From Candidatus Gastranaerophilales bacterium (lineage in GTDB: Bacteria; Cyanobacteriota; Vampirovibrionia; Gastranaerophilales; Gastranaerophilaceae): DNA of 64,000 nucleotides. The translations under genes were made by a program, and so were the position numbers. The DNA lies in the NCBI GenBank assembly GCA_944325605.1, contig CALVAX010000004.1, forward strand, positions 84,237 to 148,236, read 5' to 3'. The number at the start of each line of letters is the position of its first letter. The stretch's first letter is position 1. The notes under the pieces were generated by a model. It was not told the DNA's origin. It did no database searches and saw only the letters and a program-made list of their open reading frames with translations. Below are positions 50,501 to 61,100 of this stretch, piece by piece.

Positions 50501-52590
50501 AAAAGATAAATATACTCAGAATATTATTTGTAATTTTCCTTGGATTAATAGTTTTTCTGACTTTAACAAATCCCGGAAAAACAGAAACCAACCTTTTAAA
50601 AGCATTTTTTTCAAACGGTGCAGAGGATGAACTGCTCGTAAATTTAAGCGGGAAATATTCCTCAAACATAAATGTAATTTTTGAAAGCGAAAACATTGAA
50701 TTACTTGAAAAAACAAAAGAAGATTTTGAAAAAAATATTAATACCTCCAGTTTTAAAATAGAGCAGACGGATTTTCAAAAAACGCTGAATTTTTATAAAA
50801 AATACAAAAATAATTTGCTGTCATACGATGATTACAATCTTCTGAAATCGGGAGAATATGATAAAATAACAGAAAACGCTGTAAACAGCCTCTACAATCC
50901 GTTCGGATTTTCATTTTTACCGGTAGAAGAAGATCCTTTTATGCTATTTACAGACTTCATCGTGAGTCTTGGCGGAAATACAGGCGGCACAAATTCTATC
51001 GGCGGGAAATATTATGAAATCACAAACCTCAAAGCAGATGACCACCTTGCACTTTCGCCGTCACTTATGAACAAAGAAGTTAAAAATTTGATTGAACTTC
51101 AGAAGTATTATACAAACAGAGAATTGAATGTTTATCTGACAGGTACACCCGTTCATACATATTATGCAAGCCAGAGCTCTATGAATGAGATTAACTGGAT
51201 TTGTGTAATATCCACAATATTTGTCGCCGGTCTGGTATTATGGTATTTCAGATCATTAAAAATTCTTCTGCCTATTTTGACAAGCCTTGCGGCCGGAATG
51301 GGTATCGGATACTGTACAACATCGCTTATATTCAAATCTATCCACATTTTGACTTTTGTCTTTTCAACCACATTAATCGGAATTTGTGTAGATTATTCAC
51401 TTCATTATCTTATGGAATCCGATATTAAAAAAGTAATTAAAAGTCTTACTGTCAGCATGCTGTCAACTGTTTGCGCACTTTTAATGCTTGCGCTGTCAGG
51501 AATTGAATTATTAAAACAAATTGCTATATTTACATCTGCGGGTTTGATAACGGTTTATCTGATAGTTGTTTTATTTTACGAACTTCTTCCACCCCAAGCT
51601 TCAAAACAGATTTTTCATTTCAAAATCAGCAAAAAGATTTTGATTGTAATTTTCCTTGTGATTGCGGCAGGAATGCTTAAATTGAACTTCAGTGACGATA
51701 TAAGAGATATGTACAGACCTTCTAAAGATATGATGAGGGCAGAAAAATTGTATCAGGATATTACAGGCCGGAACTCCAATACTTCGTTTGTTGTGGTTGA
51801 AGGCAATAATCTTGAAAATATTCTTGAAAAAGAAGAACAAACCGCACAAAAACTAAAAGAACATAATATTTCGTACTATTCAATGAGCAGATTTATTCCG
51901 TCAGAAAAACGCCAGAGTGAAAATTCGGCTTTAATCAAAAATCTTTATGACAAAAAACTTCCGGCATTTTCAGAGCTTTTGACAAAAGAAGAACAGGTAA
52001 ATCTAAAAATTTTCCCAAAAACATTCGCCCCGCAGGAAGGACTTGAAAATATTCACGGGCTGGATGAATTTTTAATTGATGAAAATCATTCAATTATGAT
52101 AGTATATGATTTTCAAACACCGGAAATTTTAGAAGGAGGGATAAAATACATAAATCTGCCTTCAGACATTTCAGCCGGCATAAAACAGGTAAGAATAGTT
52201 TGTCTTGAAATTTTGATACCGATATTTGTAATTTTGTACGTTATATTAGGGATTATTTTCTCATTCAGGAATGCTCACAAAATCATAATACCATCGGTTC
52301 TGGCAAGCGCGTTTGCAATTTCTTCCGTAAGTCTTTTTGGTGATGTGAATTTGTTTCATATCCTTGCAATCTTTTTAATTACAGGATTTGGTCTGGATTA
52401 TTCTGTTTTCAGATTCAACGGGTCAAAGAACTCCAATGATGCAGTATTTATTTCGTGCATAACAACCGTATTTTCATTCGGTCTGCTGGCATTAACAAGC
52501 TTTAAACTCATAAGTTCGTTAGGATTTGTGCTTGCTCTCGGGCTTTTGAGTTCATATATCCTGAGCATTGTCCTGATATCAAAAGACTGA
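50497..52590 (+). CDS. MMPL/RND-family exporter
   Basis: A 697-residue inner-membrane protein (ATG at 50497 in an ATGA overlap, chosen over TTG at 50488). Two repeats of one helix, a large extracytoplasmic loop (about 25-220 and 400-540) and five or six helices, the RND/MMPL plan. It lacks the usual C-terminal extension, so it is a little short. Likely exports the finished acyl product or its lipid. Its 3' end overlaps the convergent phosphopantetheinyl transferase gene by 193 bp. Confidence 0.82.
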   Translation: MKKINILRILFVIFLGLIVFLTLTNPGKTETNLLKAFFSNGAEDELLVNLSGKYSSNINVIFESENIELLEKTKEDFEKNINTSSFKIEQTDFQKTLNFYKKYKNNLLSYDDYNLLKSGEYDKITENAVNSLYNPFGFSFLPVEEDPFMLFTDFIVSLGGNTGGTNSIGGKYYEITNLKADDHLALSPSLMNKEVKNLIELQKYYTNRELNVYLTGTPVHTYYASQSSMNEINWICVISTIFVAGLVLWYFRSLKILLPILTSLAAGMGIGYCTTSLIFKSIHILTFVFSTTLIGICVDYSLHYLMESDIKKVIKSLTVSMLSTVCALLMLALSGIELLKQIAIFTSAGLITVYLIVVLFYELLPPQASKQIFHFKISKKILIVIFLVIAAGMLKLNFSDDIRDMYRPSKDMMRAEKLYQDITGRNSNTSFVVVEGNNLENILEKEEQTAQKLKEHNISYYSMSRFIPSEKRQSENSALIKNLYDKKLPAFSELLTKEEQVNLKIFPKTFAPQEGLENIHGLDEFLIDENHSIMIVYDFQTPEILEGGIKYINLPSDISAGIKQVRIVCLEILIPIFVILYVILGIIFSFRNAHKIIIPSVLASAFAISSVSLFGDVNLFHILAIFLITGFGLDYSVFRFNGSKNSNDAVFISCITTVFSFGLLALTSFKLISSLGFVLALGLLSSYILSIVLISKD

Positions 52591-53066
52591 CTGCTTGCAA
52601 CGCTCAAAATAAATTCAGGCAGAAGTTTCATTGTAAGCGCAGATTCAGGCTTAGATTGAAGTTTAATTTCGGCCTCATAGTTTGTCCAGAATCTGTAAAA
52701 AGTTTCGGCATCTGAGGCTGCAGGCGAAAGTTCGTAATAACTAAATAATTTAGCATAATCTCTTTTCCGCATAAATTCAACATCCGCCCCGACCGGAAAC
52801 CTGTCAAACGCAGCAAGAATAATATTTTTGCTGTGCGAAATGCTGAAGTTCAAATCACTGTCTGGGAAATATGGTTTTTTATCTCTTATTTCAATTTTTG
52901 TACATTTTATTTTGTAAAAATTTTGTGCGGCATAATTTACAACAAACCGTCCTAAAGCATACTCCCTCTGACGTTTCGGAGAATTAAAAGCCATGTCTAT
53001 CTGAGTGGTTATTCCATCAAGTTCGCTTTCAGAAAAATTTTTCATGTCTAAATAGAATATATCCAT
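52398..53066 (-). CDS. 4'-phosphopantetheinyl transferase (Sfp type)
   Basis: A 222-residue transferase that activates the two ACPs. Motifs: FSISHSKNIILAAFDRFPVG near residue 74-92, GADVEFM (metal Asp and Glu) and FYRFWTNYEAEIKLQ near 123-137. The last ~60 residues lie antisense to the exporter gene and show no family feature; they may be an added tail from a lost stop. The gene is divergent from the methyltransferase with only 14 bp between, so the region must hold both start signals. Its presence supports that the ACPs are used. Confidence 0.82.
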   Translation of the reverse strand: MDIFYLDMKNFSESELDGITTQIDMAFNSPKRQREYALGRFVVNYAAQNFYKIKCTKIEIRDKKPYFPDSDLNFSISHSKNIILAAFDRFPVGADVEFMRKRDYAKLFSYYELSPAASDAETFYRFWTNYEAEIKLQSKPESALTMKLLPEFILSVASSQSFDIRTMLRIYELKSPRASTNPNELMSLKLVNASRPNENTVVMHEINTASLEFFDPLNLKTE

Positions 53067-53080
53067 GCTAAAATATTACC

Positions 53081-54157
53081 ATGGTTATGGAAGAAGACGC
53101 AAAAATTACATACAGAAGAAATCGTAAAAAAAGAAGTTCAAAAGTGACGGCGCTGTCTGATGCCCAGAAAATTGCCTTTGCCCCGTTCACTTTTCAGGCG
53201 GTAGCGTCAATGCTGGACTTCGGAATTCTTGAATATCTTGACAAAAATTCAGCAACAGTTGAAGAATTGATAAAAGAATGCCATATTACAAAATATACAG
53301 CCATTACTCTTTTGCAGGCGGGATTTTACGCCGGTATTGTCGAAAAAGAAGAAGCAAAATATTCTCTGACACCGCTTGGCGAATGTTTTTTGCATGATGA
53401 AATGACAATTTATAATTTCAATTTTATGCGCGATGTCTGCTATCTCGGTGCGAATGAAATGACGCAATCATTCAAAAATGGAAAACCCGAAGGATTGAAG
53501 AAATATTTTGTAGATGATGATACGATTTATCCTCATGTTCCGAATTTGCCAGAAAAAGCCAGAAAATCATGGTATGACTTTGATTATTTCTACTCGGATA
53601 ACTGTTTTGAAGAAGTTGTGGAGATTATTTTCAAGCATAACCCGTCGGAAATCTTTGACATCGGCGGAAACGCAGGCAAATTTGAAAAAATTTCACTTAA
53701 ACTCCATCCTGAATGCCCCGTTAATATTATAGATCTGCCCGTAAACAAAGAAATGGCTGAAAAAAATGTTAATTCTGACAAATTCAAATTTTACGGGATG
53801 GATGTTCTTTCAGATAGAGATTTTCCGCCAATGTCTGGTGCCGTATTTATGAGCCAGTTTCTGGATTGTTTTTCGGAAGAACAGGTTGTAAAAATTTTGA
53901 CAAAAATAAAAAAATCCGCCTCTAAAGGTACTAAAATTTACATACTTGAGCCGGTAATCGACAATCAGGAGTTTGGCGGTGCAGCATTTGCGATTTCCCA
54001 TATTTCACTATATTTTACCTGCATGGCTAACGGTAAAAGCAAAATGTACACAGAAAAAGAACTTTCAACAATGGTCAAAAATGCCGGCATTAAAATCGAC
54101 GTAATTCACAAAAATGTCGGCAGACATTGTTACACACTTCTGGAGCTTAGTGTTTGA
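53081..54157 (+). CDS. SAM-dependent O-methyltransferase (family 2 like)
   Basis: A 358-residue protein. N-terminal ~110 residues form a winged-helix dimerisation domain (FQAVASMLDFGILEYLDKNS). The catalytic domain has the SAM site EIFDIGGNAGKFEKISLK near 191-208, a NIIDLPV acidic turn and FYGMDVLSDRDF, and ends with a typical VGRHCYTLLELSV. Aryl polyenes often carry an O- or C-methyl group on the aryl end. It overlaps the next gene by four bases (ATGA). Confidence 0.85.
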   Translation: MVMEEDAKITYRRNRKKRSSKVTALSDAQKIAFAPFTFQAVASMLDFGILEYLDKNSATVEELIKECHITKYTAITLLQAGFYAGIVEKEEAKYSLTPLGECFLHDEMTIYNFNFMRDVCYLGANEMTQSFKNGKPEGLKKYFVDDDTIYPHVPNLPEKARKSWYDFDYFYSDNCFEEVVEIIFKHNPSEIFDIGGNAGKFEKISLKLHPECPVNIIDLPVNKEMAEKNVNSDKFKFYGMDVLSDRDFPPMSGAVFMSQFLDCFSEEQVVKILTKIKKSASKGTKIYILEPVIDNQEFGGAAFAISHISLYFTCMANGKSKMYTEKELSTMVKNAGIKIDVIHKNVGRHCYTLLELSV

Positions 54158-55056
54158 TGAAAAAATGGTACCAGATAAAAGAACAGGCAGCAGGCGAAAA
54201 ACGTTTGTGGTTTTCCTGGTATGTTTACAGAATTTTTGGCAAAAAAGCTTTGTATTTAATAGCTTTTGTTGTGACGTTTTTCACATTTATTTTTGCAAAA
54301 GAAATCAGAGGATATTCAAAGAAATATCTGACAATAATTTCACCTCTATGCGGAATAAAACCTTCTATTATCAACCAATTCCGGCACCTTTTGTCGTATG
54401 CTTTTGTGCTTGCGGATAAAGTGGAAATTTTTGCAAACAAATTTGACAAATCCAAAATAAAATTTGCATCAGAAGGCGAAAGAGAACTTTTTTATGAAGA
54501 TTTCTATAAGAAAAAAGGGATGTTTTGTATATGTTCTCATGTCGGCAATACCGAGGTTATGCGCAGTTTTTTTATGAACAGCGGTTTCTGGCCGGAATTC
54601 AGAGTTAATATTTTCCTGAGCCGGACTCAGAGTCAGGTGTTTAATAGTTTTATCAGCAAAATTGCAAAAAAACTTCCGATAAATTATTTTTATATAGAAG
54701 AAATCGGGGTAAATACATCAATTAAACTTAAGGAAAGTCTTGATAACGGCAGTGTTGCATTTATTGCAGGTGACAGGATAGGCGAAAACCTGAATGCAAA
54801 GACTTTTGAAGCAGAACTTTTCGGACATAAAGTTGACTTTCCGGTTGGAAGTTTCAAAATAGCGCAATTGATGGAAGTGCCGGTATACTTTGTCATTGCC
54901 CTAAAAACAAAAGGCGATACCTACACCATACATCTTCAAAAACACAATTTCACATCTCTTGAGGATATGGAACAATCTTATGTAAAATTTCTGGAAAGAA
55001 TAACCCTTAAAACTCCTCTGCAATTCTATCATTTTTACGATTTGTTTAAAGATTAA
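54154..55056 (+). CDS. LpxL/HtrB-like acyltransferase
   Basis: A 300-residue membrane-associated acyltransferase. One N-terminal hydrophobic segment (about 27-47), then the CSHVGNTEVMRSFF motif near 127-140 with the HxxxxE/D-type active site, AGDRIGEN near 206 and FPVGSFKIAQLMEVPVYF near 228-245. In APE clusters a similar enzyme transfers the chain to a lipid or sugar. It ends the operon; a terminator follows. Confidence 0.8.
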   Translation: MMKKWYQIKEQAAGEKRLWFSWYVYRIFGKKALYLIAFVVTFFTFIFAKEIRGYSKKYLTIISPLCGIKPSIINQFRHLLSYAFVLADKVEIFANKFDKSKIKFASEGERELFYEDFYKKKGMFCICSHVGNTEVMRSFFMNSGFWPEFRVNIFLSRTQSQVFNSFISKIAKKLPINYFYIEEIGVNTSIKLKESLDNGSVAFIAGDRIGENLNAKTFEAELFGHKVDFPVGSFKIAQLMEVPVYFVIALKTKGDTYTIHLQKHNFTSLEDMEQSYVKFLERITLKTPLQFYHFYDLFKD

Positions 55057-55063
55057 CATTTAA

Positions 55064-55090
55064 AAAGCCCTCTTTTTTTGAGAGGGCTTT
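55064..55090. terminator. Bidirectional terminator between the operon and autotransporter gene
   Basis: AAAGCCCTCT (55064-55073) pairs with AGAGGGCTTT (55081-55090), flanked by A- and T-runs. It lies eight bases after the acyltransferase stop and 11 before the autotransporter stop. Confidence 0.9.
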
Positions 55091-55100
55091 CTAAATAACT

Positions 55101-58100
55101 TTATTTTCTGCCGACTTTAATCACGGTTTTCTTCAACTCCGGAACCGGGCCATTTAGAGTTTTCTTAGGGGATTTTCCGAGCATAAATCTCAGGCCTAAC
55201 TGCAAGCCGACACCGTTTCTGCCGCCATTTGTGAAATAAGTCTGGAAGAATCCGGTGAATCTTTCACCCCAGGATTTTCTGACACCTACACCATATTTTA
55301 CAAACGGTTTTACGCTCAATTCCGGAAGTGAAACATAGTTTGCCTGGAACTGGGTTTTGTCCATAATATTCCAAACCATACTTACACTTGCATAAGGCTG
55401 CCAACCGTTTTTGAGGTTGCCTATAAGTTTAATACCCGGCTCAATTTGTATTGCATGCAGCGGATCAGATTCTATTCCGACACCTTGAGCATCCCTGTAG
55501 TTGAATGTATTTACATAAGAATATGAAATCAGGAAGTTCGGCTGGATAATGAATTTACCTTTAGCAAGTTCCCAGTTGTAACCGGATTTTGAAGCAACAC
55601 CGCTCATAAGAAGGGTGAAATTGTCCTGACCATACATTGTACTTGCTTCACCGCTGTTAGCCCCGACGTTTGCAGTCAAGCCGGTGAAGAAATTACCTTT
55701 ATAAGCCATACCGATAGCACCTAAAGTACCGCCGTTCTGGTAAATTCCGACTCCGTCATAGGATTGATGAGAACCGTTGTATCCGCCGTAAACGCCCCAG
55801 ATTCCATCCCATCCGTGGCCAAGGTCATACATTTCGGATTCTGCCCCGAAGAATGAACCATAAGCTACGTTTGAAACAGTCGGGCCGCCTTTAAGGTCAA
55901 CTTTTTCAAAAGTTGCATACGGCCTGAACCATCCGGCTTTATTTTCATACTGTGTAATCGTCGGATCAAATACAATATTAGAATCGGCTGAAGCTGCAGC
56001 ATATTTATTTCTCATTTTCATAGCCTGACGCTGTTCTTGAGTCATCAGCATATACATATCCATATTACGGAAGGCTTCATCATAAGAATTCAACTGGGTT
56101 AAATATCCGCCGAGCTGTGCAGCTACTGCTCCGGCAAACACACCAGGATTGTATGAGTCATAACCTCCGCCGCCGACTCTGTTGAAGTTCAGCAATGCTG
56201 TTTCAGGGTCATATTTCGCACTGTATTTGTATATAGGAGAATAAACAATTTCGCCTCCTGTGTATTGAATTGCACCTGCCAGAGCTGTGCTGACAGTATC
56301 ATTCATTCCAGAACCAAGAGGGGATATGCTGAATGCCATATCTTTTGTCGGGGTTGAAAGAAGAATATTTGAAATATTGATACTGTGGCCGCCATTGTTT
56401 GTAAATGAGTTTGCGGTAATTGTATCAAGTTCTTTGTCTGCAAAACTTCCGTCAAGCATCAAATTCAAATCAGAATTCAGAATGAGATTTCCGAGGTTTG
56501 TATTTTGAACAGCTCCGTTTTGAAGGTTAATAGAACCGCCGTTTGCACTCAGAGTTGCGCTTGAAATATCAGCACTCTGCGCAAATGACAGAATTCCGTT
56601 ATTGAGGTTGATATTGTTGCCGGTGATTGAACTTGCGAGCGTCATATTGCTTGAGAGGTTCAAATCACCCGAGCCTGTAATTGCATTGGCGATTGTTCCG
56701 CCGGTAATATTATAAACACCGTTGTTCAGAATATTATTTTTGATATTGTCTGCGCTTGAAGTCAATTCGCCGGATTGGGTAATTTCAACATCCTGTTCTA
56801 TAGTTCCGTTGTTTTGAACGCTTCCTGAGATATTTGTAGTACCTGAACCGTTGATTGTACCGTTGTTTTGCATATTCTGGCCGGCAAGATTAAGTTCTCC
56901 GGCATTTGCAATTGTTGAATCGGTGTTGTTTAGAGTATTTGTAACTTCAAGAGTTCCGTTGTTTGTGATGGTTGAACCTGATGCAACGTTAACGGTTCCC
57001 TGAGAAACATTTCCGTCATTTGTCCAGTTGCCCTGTGCATTCAATGTTCCGTTTCCGGTGATTGTGTTAGAGTTAGCGGTACCTGCACCGTAGTTCATTA
57101 TACCTTCGTTGCTAATGGATGCGGTTACATTGTTTGCACCGTCTAGTGTTGCACCTGCTGAAATGTTCAGTTGATTTTGAACAATTGTATTAACAGCATT
57201 TGTAACACCGCTTGTGATGTTTGTTGTTCCCTGGCCTGTAATTCCGCCTTCTATAACTGTATTTCCTGCAAGATTCAGAGTTCCGCTGTTGGAAACATCA
57301 ACTCCGTTTCCATCAAACGTAATATTTGAAAGGTTAAGATTTCCCCCTGCATTGTTTGTAATTGCAGTATCATTATCTGCAAAAGTTGAACCGGTAACAT
57401 TCAGATTTCCGCCGGCATTGTTTGTCAGAGCATTCTGGTTATTTTCAAATTGTGTGTCTGAAACGTTTAGAGTTCCATTGTTTGTGAATGCGATATTAAA
57501 ACCTGTGACTGTTCCGTTATCACCAGTAACATTCAAAGTATAGCCGCCTGCAACAGTAATACCGTCACCGCTTGCTTGACCGGAAGATAATGTATGACCG
57601 TTGAGATATAAGTTCAGACCGTCTGCAGGGATATCTGTTCTGTTTGTTGTTCCGATTTCCGGAGGAGTGGTTTTGGTTTCATCTCTTGTCATTGAATATG
57701 TGTAAATATTTTCAGTTCCGTTTGTACCCTGGATAAAGTCTGCAAGATCTGCTGTTGTTTTATTCATATTGACTTTAACAGCGCCGTTATTTGTTTCATG
57801 TTTTACAAATTCATACAAGTAATCACTGGTGATAGTTGAAACTTTTCCGTCATTCCCGCCGAGAGTCAAATTAACATTATCTTTGCCATCTCCGCCTATA
57901 ACCTGGAAAAATTTGGAATCGTAAGGATCATCTGTACTTCCTGTTGGAACAACGTGGTCAGCTGTTACGTTGATAGAGTATATATTTATTGAAGCGTTTT
58001 CAGCAGAGCCGACGATATTCAAGGTGTCTGAATCTCCCTCTTCGGCATTTGCACTCAAATCCGCATCAATTTTGATTGTACCTGTTCCTGTTAATTTGCC

Positions 58101-61100
58101 GATATTATGTTCGGTAATCTTTCCTTTGGCACCCTTGCCTTCATTCAAATCAAGAGTGCCATTGTTCATAGCAAGTGTGCCGTCAATATGCACACCGTCG
58201 ACAAGAGCAAGTTCGCCATTAATACTTGTTGTGCCTGCACCTGATATAGTTTTATCAAGAGTGCCTGAAAGTGTTAAGGTGCCTGCGTTTTGAATTGCAC
58301 TTGTTATTGTCAAATTGTCTGCATTTGTTGTAAGGCCTGCTCCTAACGCAATTGACAGGTTGTTCTGAGTTATTGAACCTGTATTTTCAACTGTTCCGCT
58401 CTGTATTGTGGTGTTACCCGTGCCGGTTATGCTGCCGGATGTTGCTGCTGCACCATCAAATATTAAACTGCCTGTATTGTTTACAGCATTTGCATTTTCA
58501 CCACCAGTAAATGTTAAGGTGCCTGCGTTTTGAATTGCACTTGTTATTGTCAAATTGTCTGCATTTGTTGTAAGGCCTGCTCCTAACGCAATTGACAATC
58601 CGTTCTGAGTGATTGAACCCGTATTTGCAACTGTTCCGCTCTGGATTGTGGTGTTACCTGCGCCGGTAATTTCGCCGGAGGTTGCTGTTGCTCCGTTAAA
58701 CGCCAGACTACCGGTGTTCTTTATAGCATTTTTATTTTCTCCACCGATAAACTCAAGGCGGCCTGCGTTTGTTATAAGGTTTGCAATACTAAGCTTGTCA
58801 GCGTTTGTTGTGAAAGCGACCCCGCTTGCAATGTTAAAATCTTTTTGTGTAATAGTTGCTTTATCACCAAGAGTAAGCGTTCCGCCGTTAAGGTTTGTTG
58901 TACCCGAGGCAGTTTCTGCGTCCTTAATTGCACTGTTAATTGTAATGTCGCCGTTTAGGTTCAAAGTCCCTACGTTGTAGATATCGTTTGAAGCAGTTTT
59001 AGTAGCGGCATCAACAATAATCTTACCATCTCCGGAAGTTTTCATATTGAGTATTCCGGCGTTGTATATAGCTCCGCCCTGCTCTGCCGCATTGCCTGTA
59101 AATTCTATGGTTGACGCAATGATTATAGGCTGACCATTTATTTCTTTTACAGATGACGCAGATGAAATCGTCATTTCCGCATTTTGAGCGTTGTAAATTG
59201 CACCGCCCTGTACTGCTGTGTTTCCTGCAAAGGAAGTGTTTCCTGCAGATATCATTGTTTCTGTATTTGAAACAATTTCAGAAGGAGCGGCACCGATAGT
59301 CATATCGTCTGCGTTGTAAATCGCACCGCCGTTTTTGCCTGCAGAGTTGTTTTCAAAGAGAGCATTGTTTATTGAAAAGCTTTCGCTATTGATATTTGCA
59401 ATCGCACCGCCGTTTCCGCCTTTGACAGAGTTGTTTTTGAAGTCAGTGTTTTCAAGTTCAACCGTTGCAGCTGAATTACTGGCATAGATTGCAGCACCGT
59501 CTGTGATTGTTATGTCATTGGCGTAACGTTTTGCATCTTCAATACTTACATCATTGATTTTGAGGTTAGTTGCATTTCTAAGTTCAAACATTGAACCCTG
59601 TTTATCAGTCAGATTTGTATCAGTATCATTGCCCATTGCGCCGACTTCTATTGAATGTCCGGTTAATGTCTGCTCTTCAAGAATTTCTGCAACCTGATCA
59701 GATGTAAGTCCTGATTTATCTATAGTGCCGTCAGCTTTATAATAAGTATACGTACCGTCTGTTTGCTGTTCCAGTCGCGTTGAGTCGGCATTAACTATAA
59801 GTTCCTTAAGTTCGCCGGATAAAACACTCTTATGTCCGTGCTCATCATATCTTCCAAGGATTGTAAATGTGCCTTCTGTCGTTGTATCAAGGTCACGATA
59901 GATATTGTATCTGTTAGATTCTTCAGGATTGCTTCCGTCTATAACAAAGCTGAAACCTCTGTTATTATAACCTTCACCGCCAACATACATGTTCAAATCA
60001 CGAAGAGTATCCGTAGAGGATGGCCCGTCTTCAGCAATGTTAATGCTATCAATGATGCTGCCGTTGGAACTTGCTGATGTAACCCCGTATTCATAAACGT
60101 TTGTAGCCCAGCTGAGTATTTCAATACCTTCCTGAACTTCAAGCTGCAAAGGATTAGAGGCTCCATCGGCATTTTGAATAAGCTGAATGTTTTTTCCGCC
60201 TTCTACCTGCCCTATCACACCATTATCATTTGTAATAAACAGTTCTGTAAGTGTTAATTTACCGCCATTGCTTGAATTTACTATAATTTTATCGGCAATC
60301 GGATTAGAACTAGCATCATCAAGATAAAGATCCACATCAACACTAAAATTATTTGTTCCGGTTGCATTCAAAGTTTCAAATGTATAAGTATCGCCTGCAT
60401 TTCTTCTATTTGATAGATTCAAGATAGAATTATTAATAGCAATATTCCCGTAATTTTGTCCTGACTGTTCAAAAGATAACCCTGAATTATTAAAATTAAG
60501 AATATCATCACCTGTCGTAAAGCCGTTTGCGAGAATATAATTTGCGTCATTAAAGTTCAACGTGTTGCCGGTATTGTTCATTGTCCAGAATTTATCCGTC
60601 AGCGTGATATTTGCGGTTTCACGGCCCGAGCCGTTGATGTTGGCAGTGCCGTTGCCGTTCAGCGCCAAACCAAACAGCCCATTGTCAGAAAGCGAACCGC
60701 TGCCGGTTGCATAATTCAGCGTACCGCCTGCAAGGTTGATATTGGCGCCGGTATTCAGTCCGTAATTTGCGCCAAGGTTGATTGTGCCTGCCGTTGCATT
60801 GATGGTTCCTGTAAAGTTTGCACCGGTGGCGCCGCCGGTGGTGGCAAAGTTTAATTCGCCGCCGGTGTTGTTGATATTGCCGCTGCCCAGAATTGACGCA
60901 GCAATCGTGGAGTCAACAGCAGAAGACAATGTGCTGCCGTCATTAATCGTGAACGCACCGTCTGCCCCGCCGGTGACGGTTGAGGCGATGAGGTTGGTAT
61001 TGCTGCCATTAATGATTGAACCGGCAAGAGAAATGCTGCCGTCTGCGGTGCCAAGGTTGACCGTGCTGCTGGCGAAAATCATTGAATTTTCCACCTTGGT

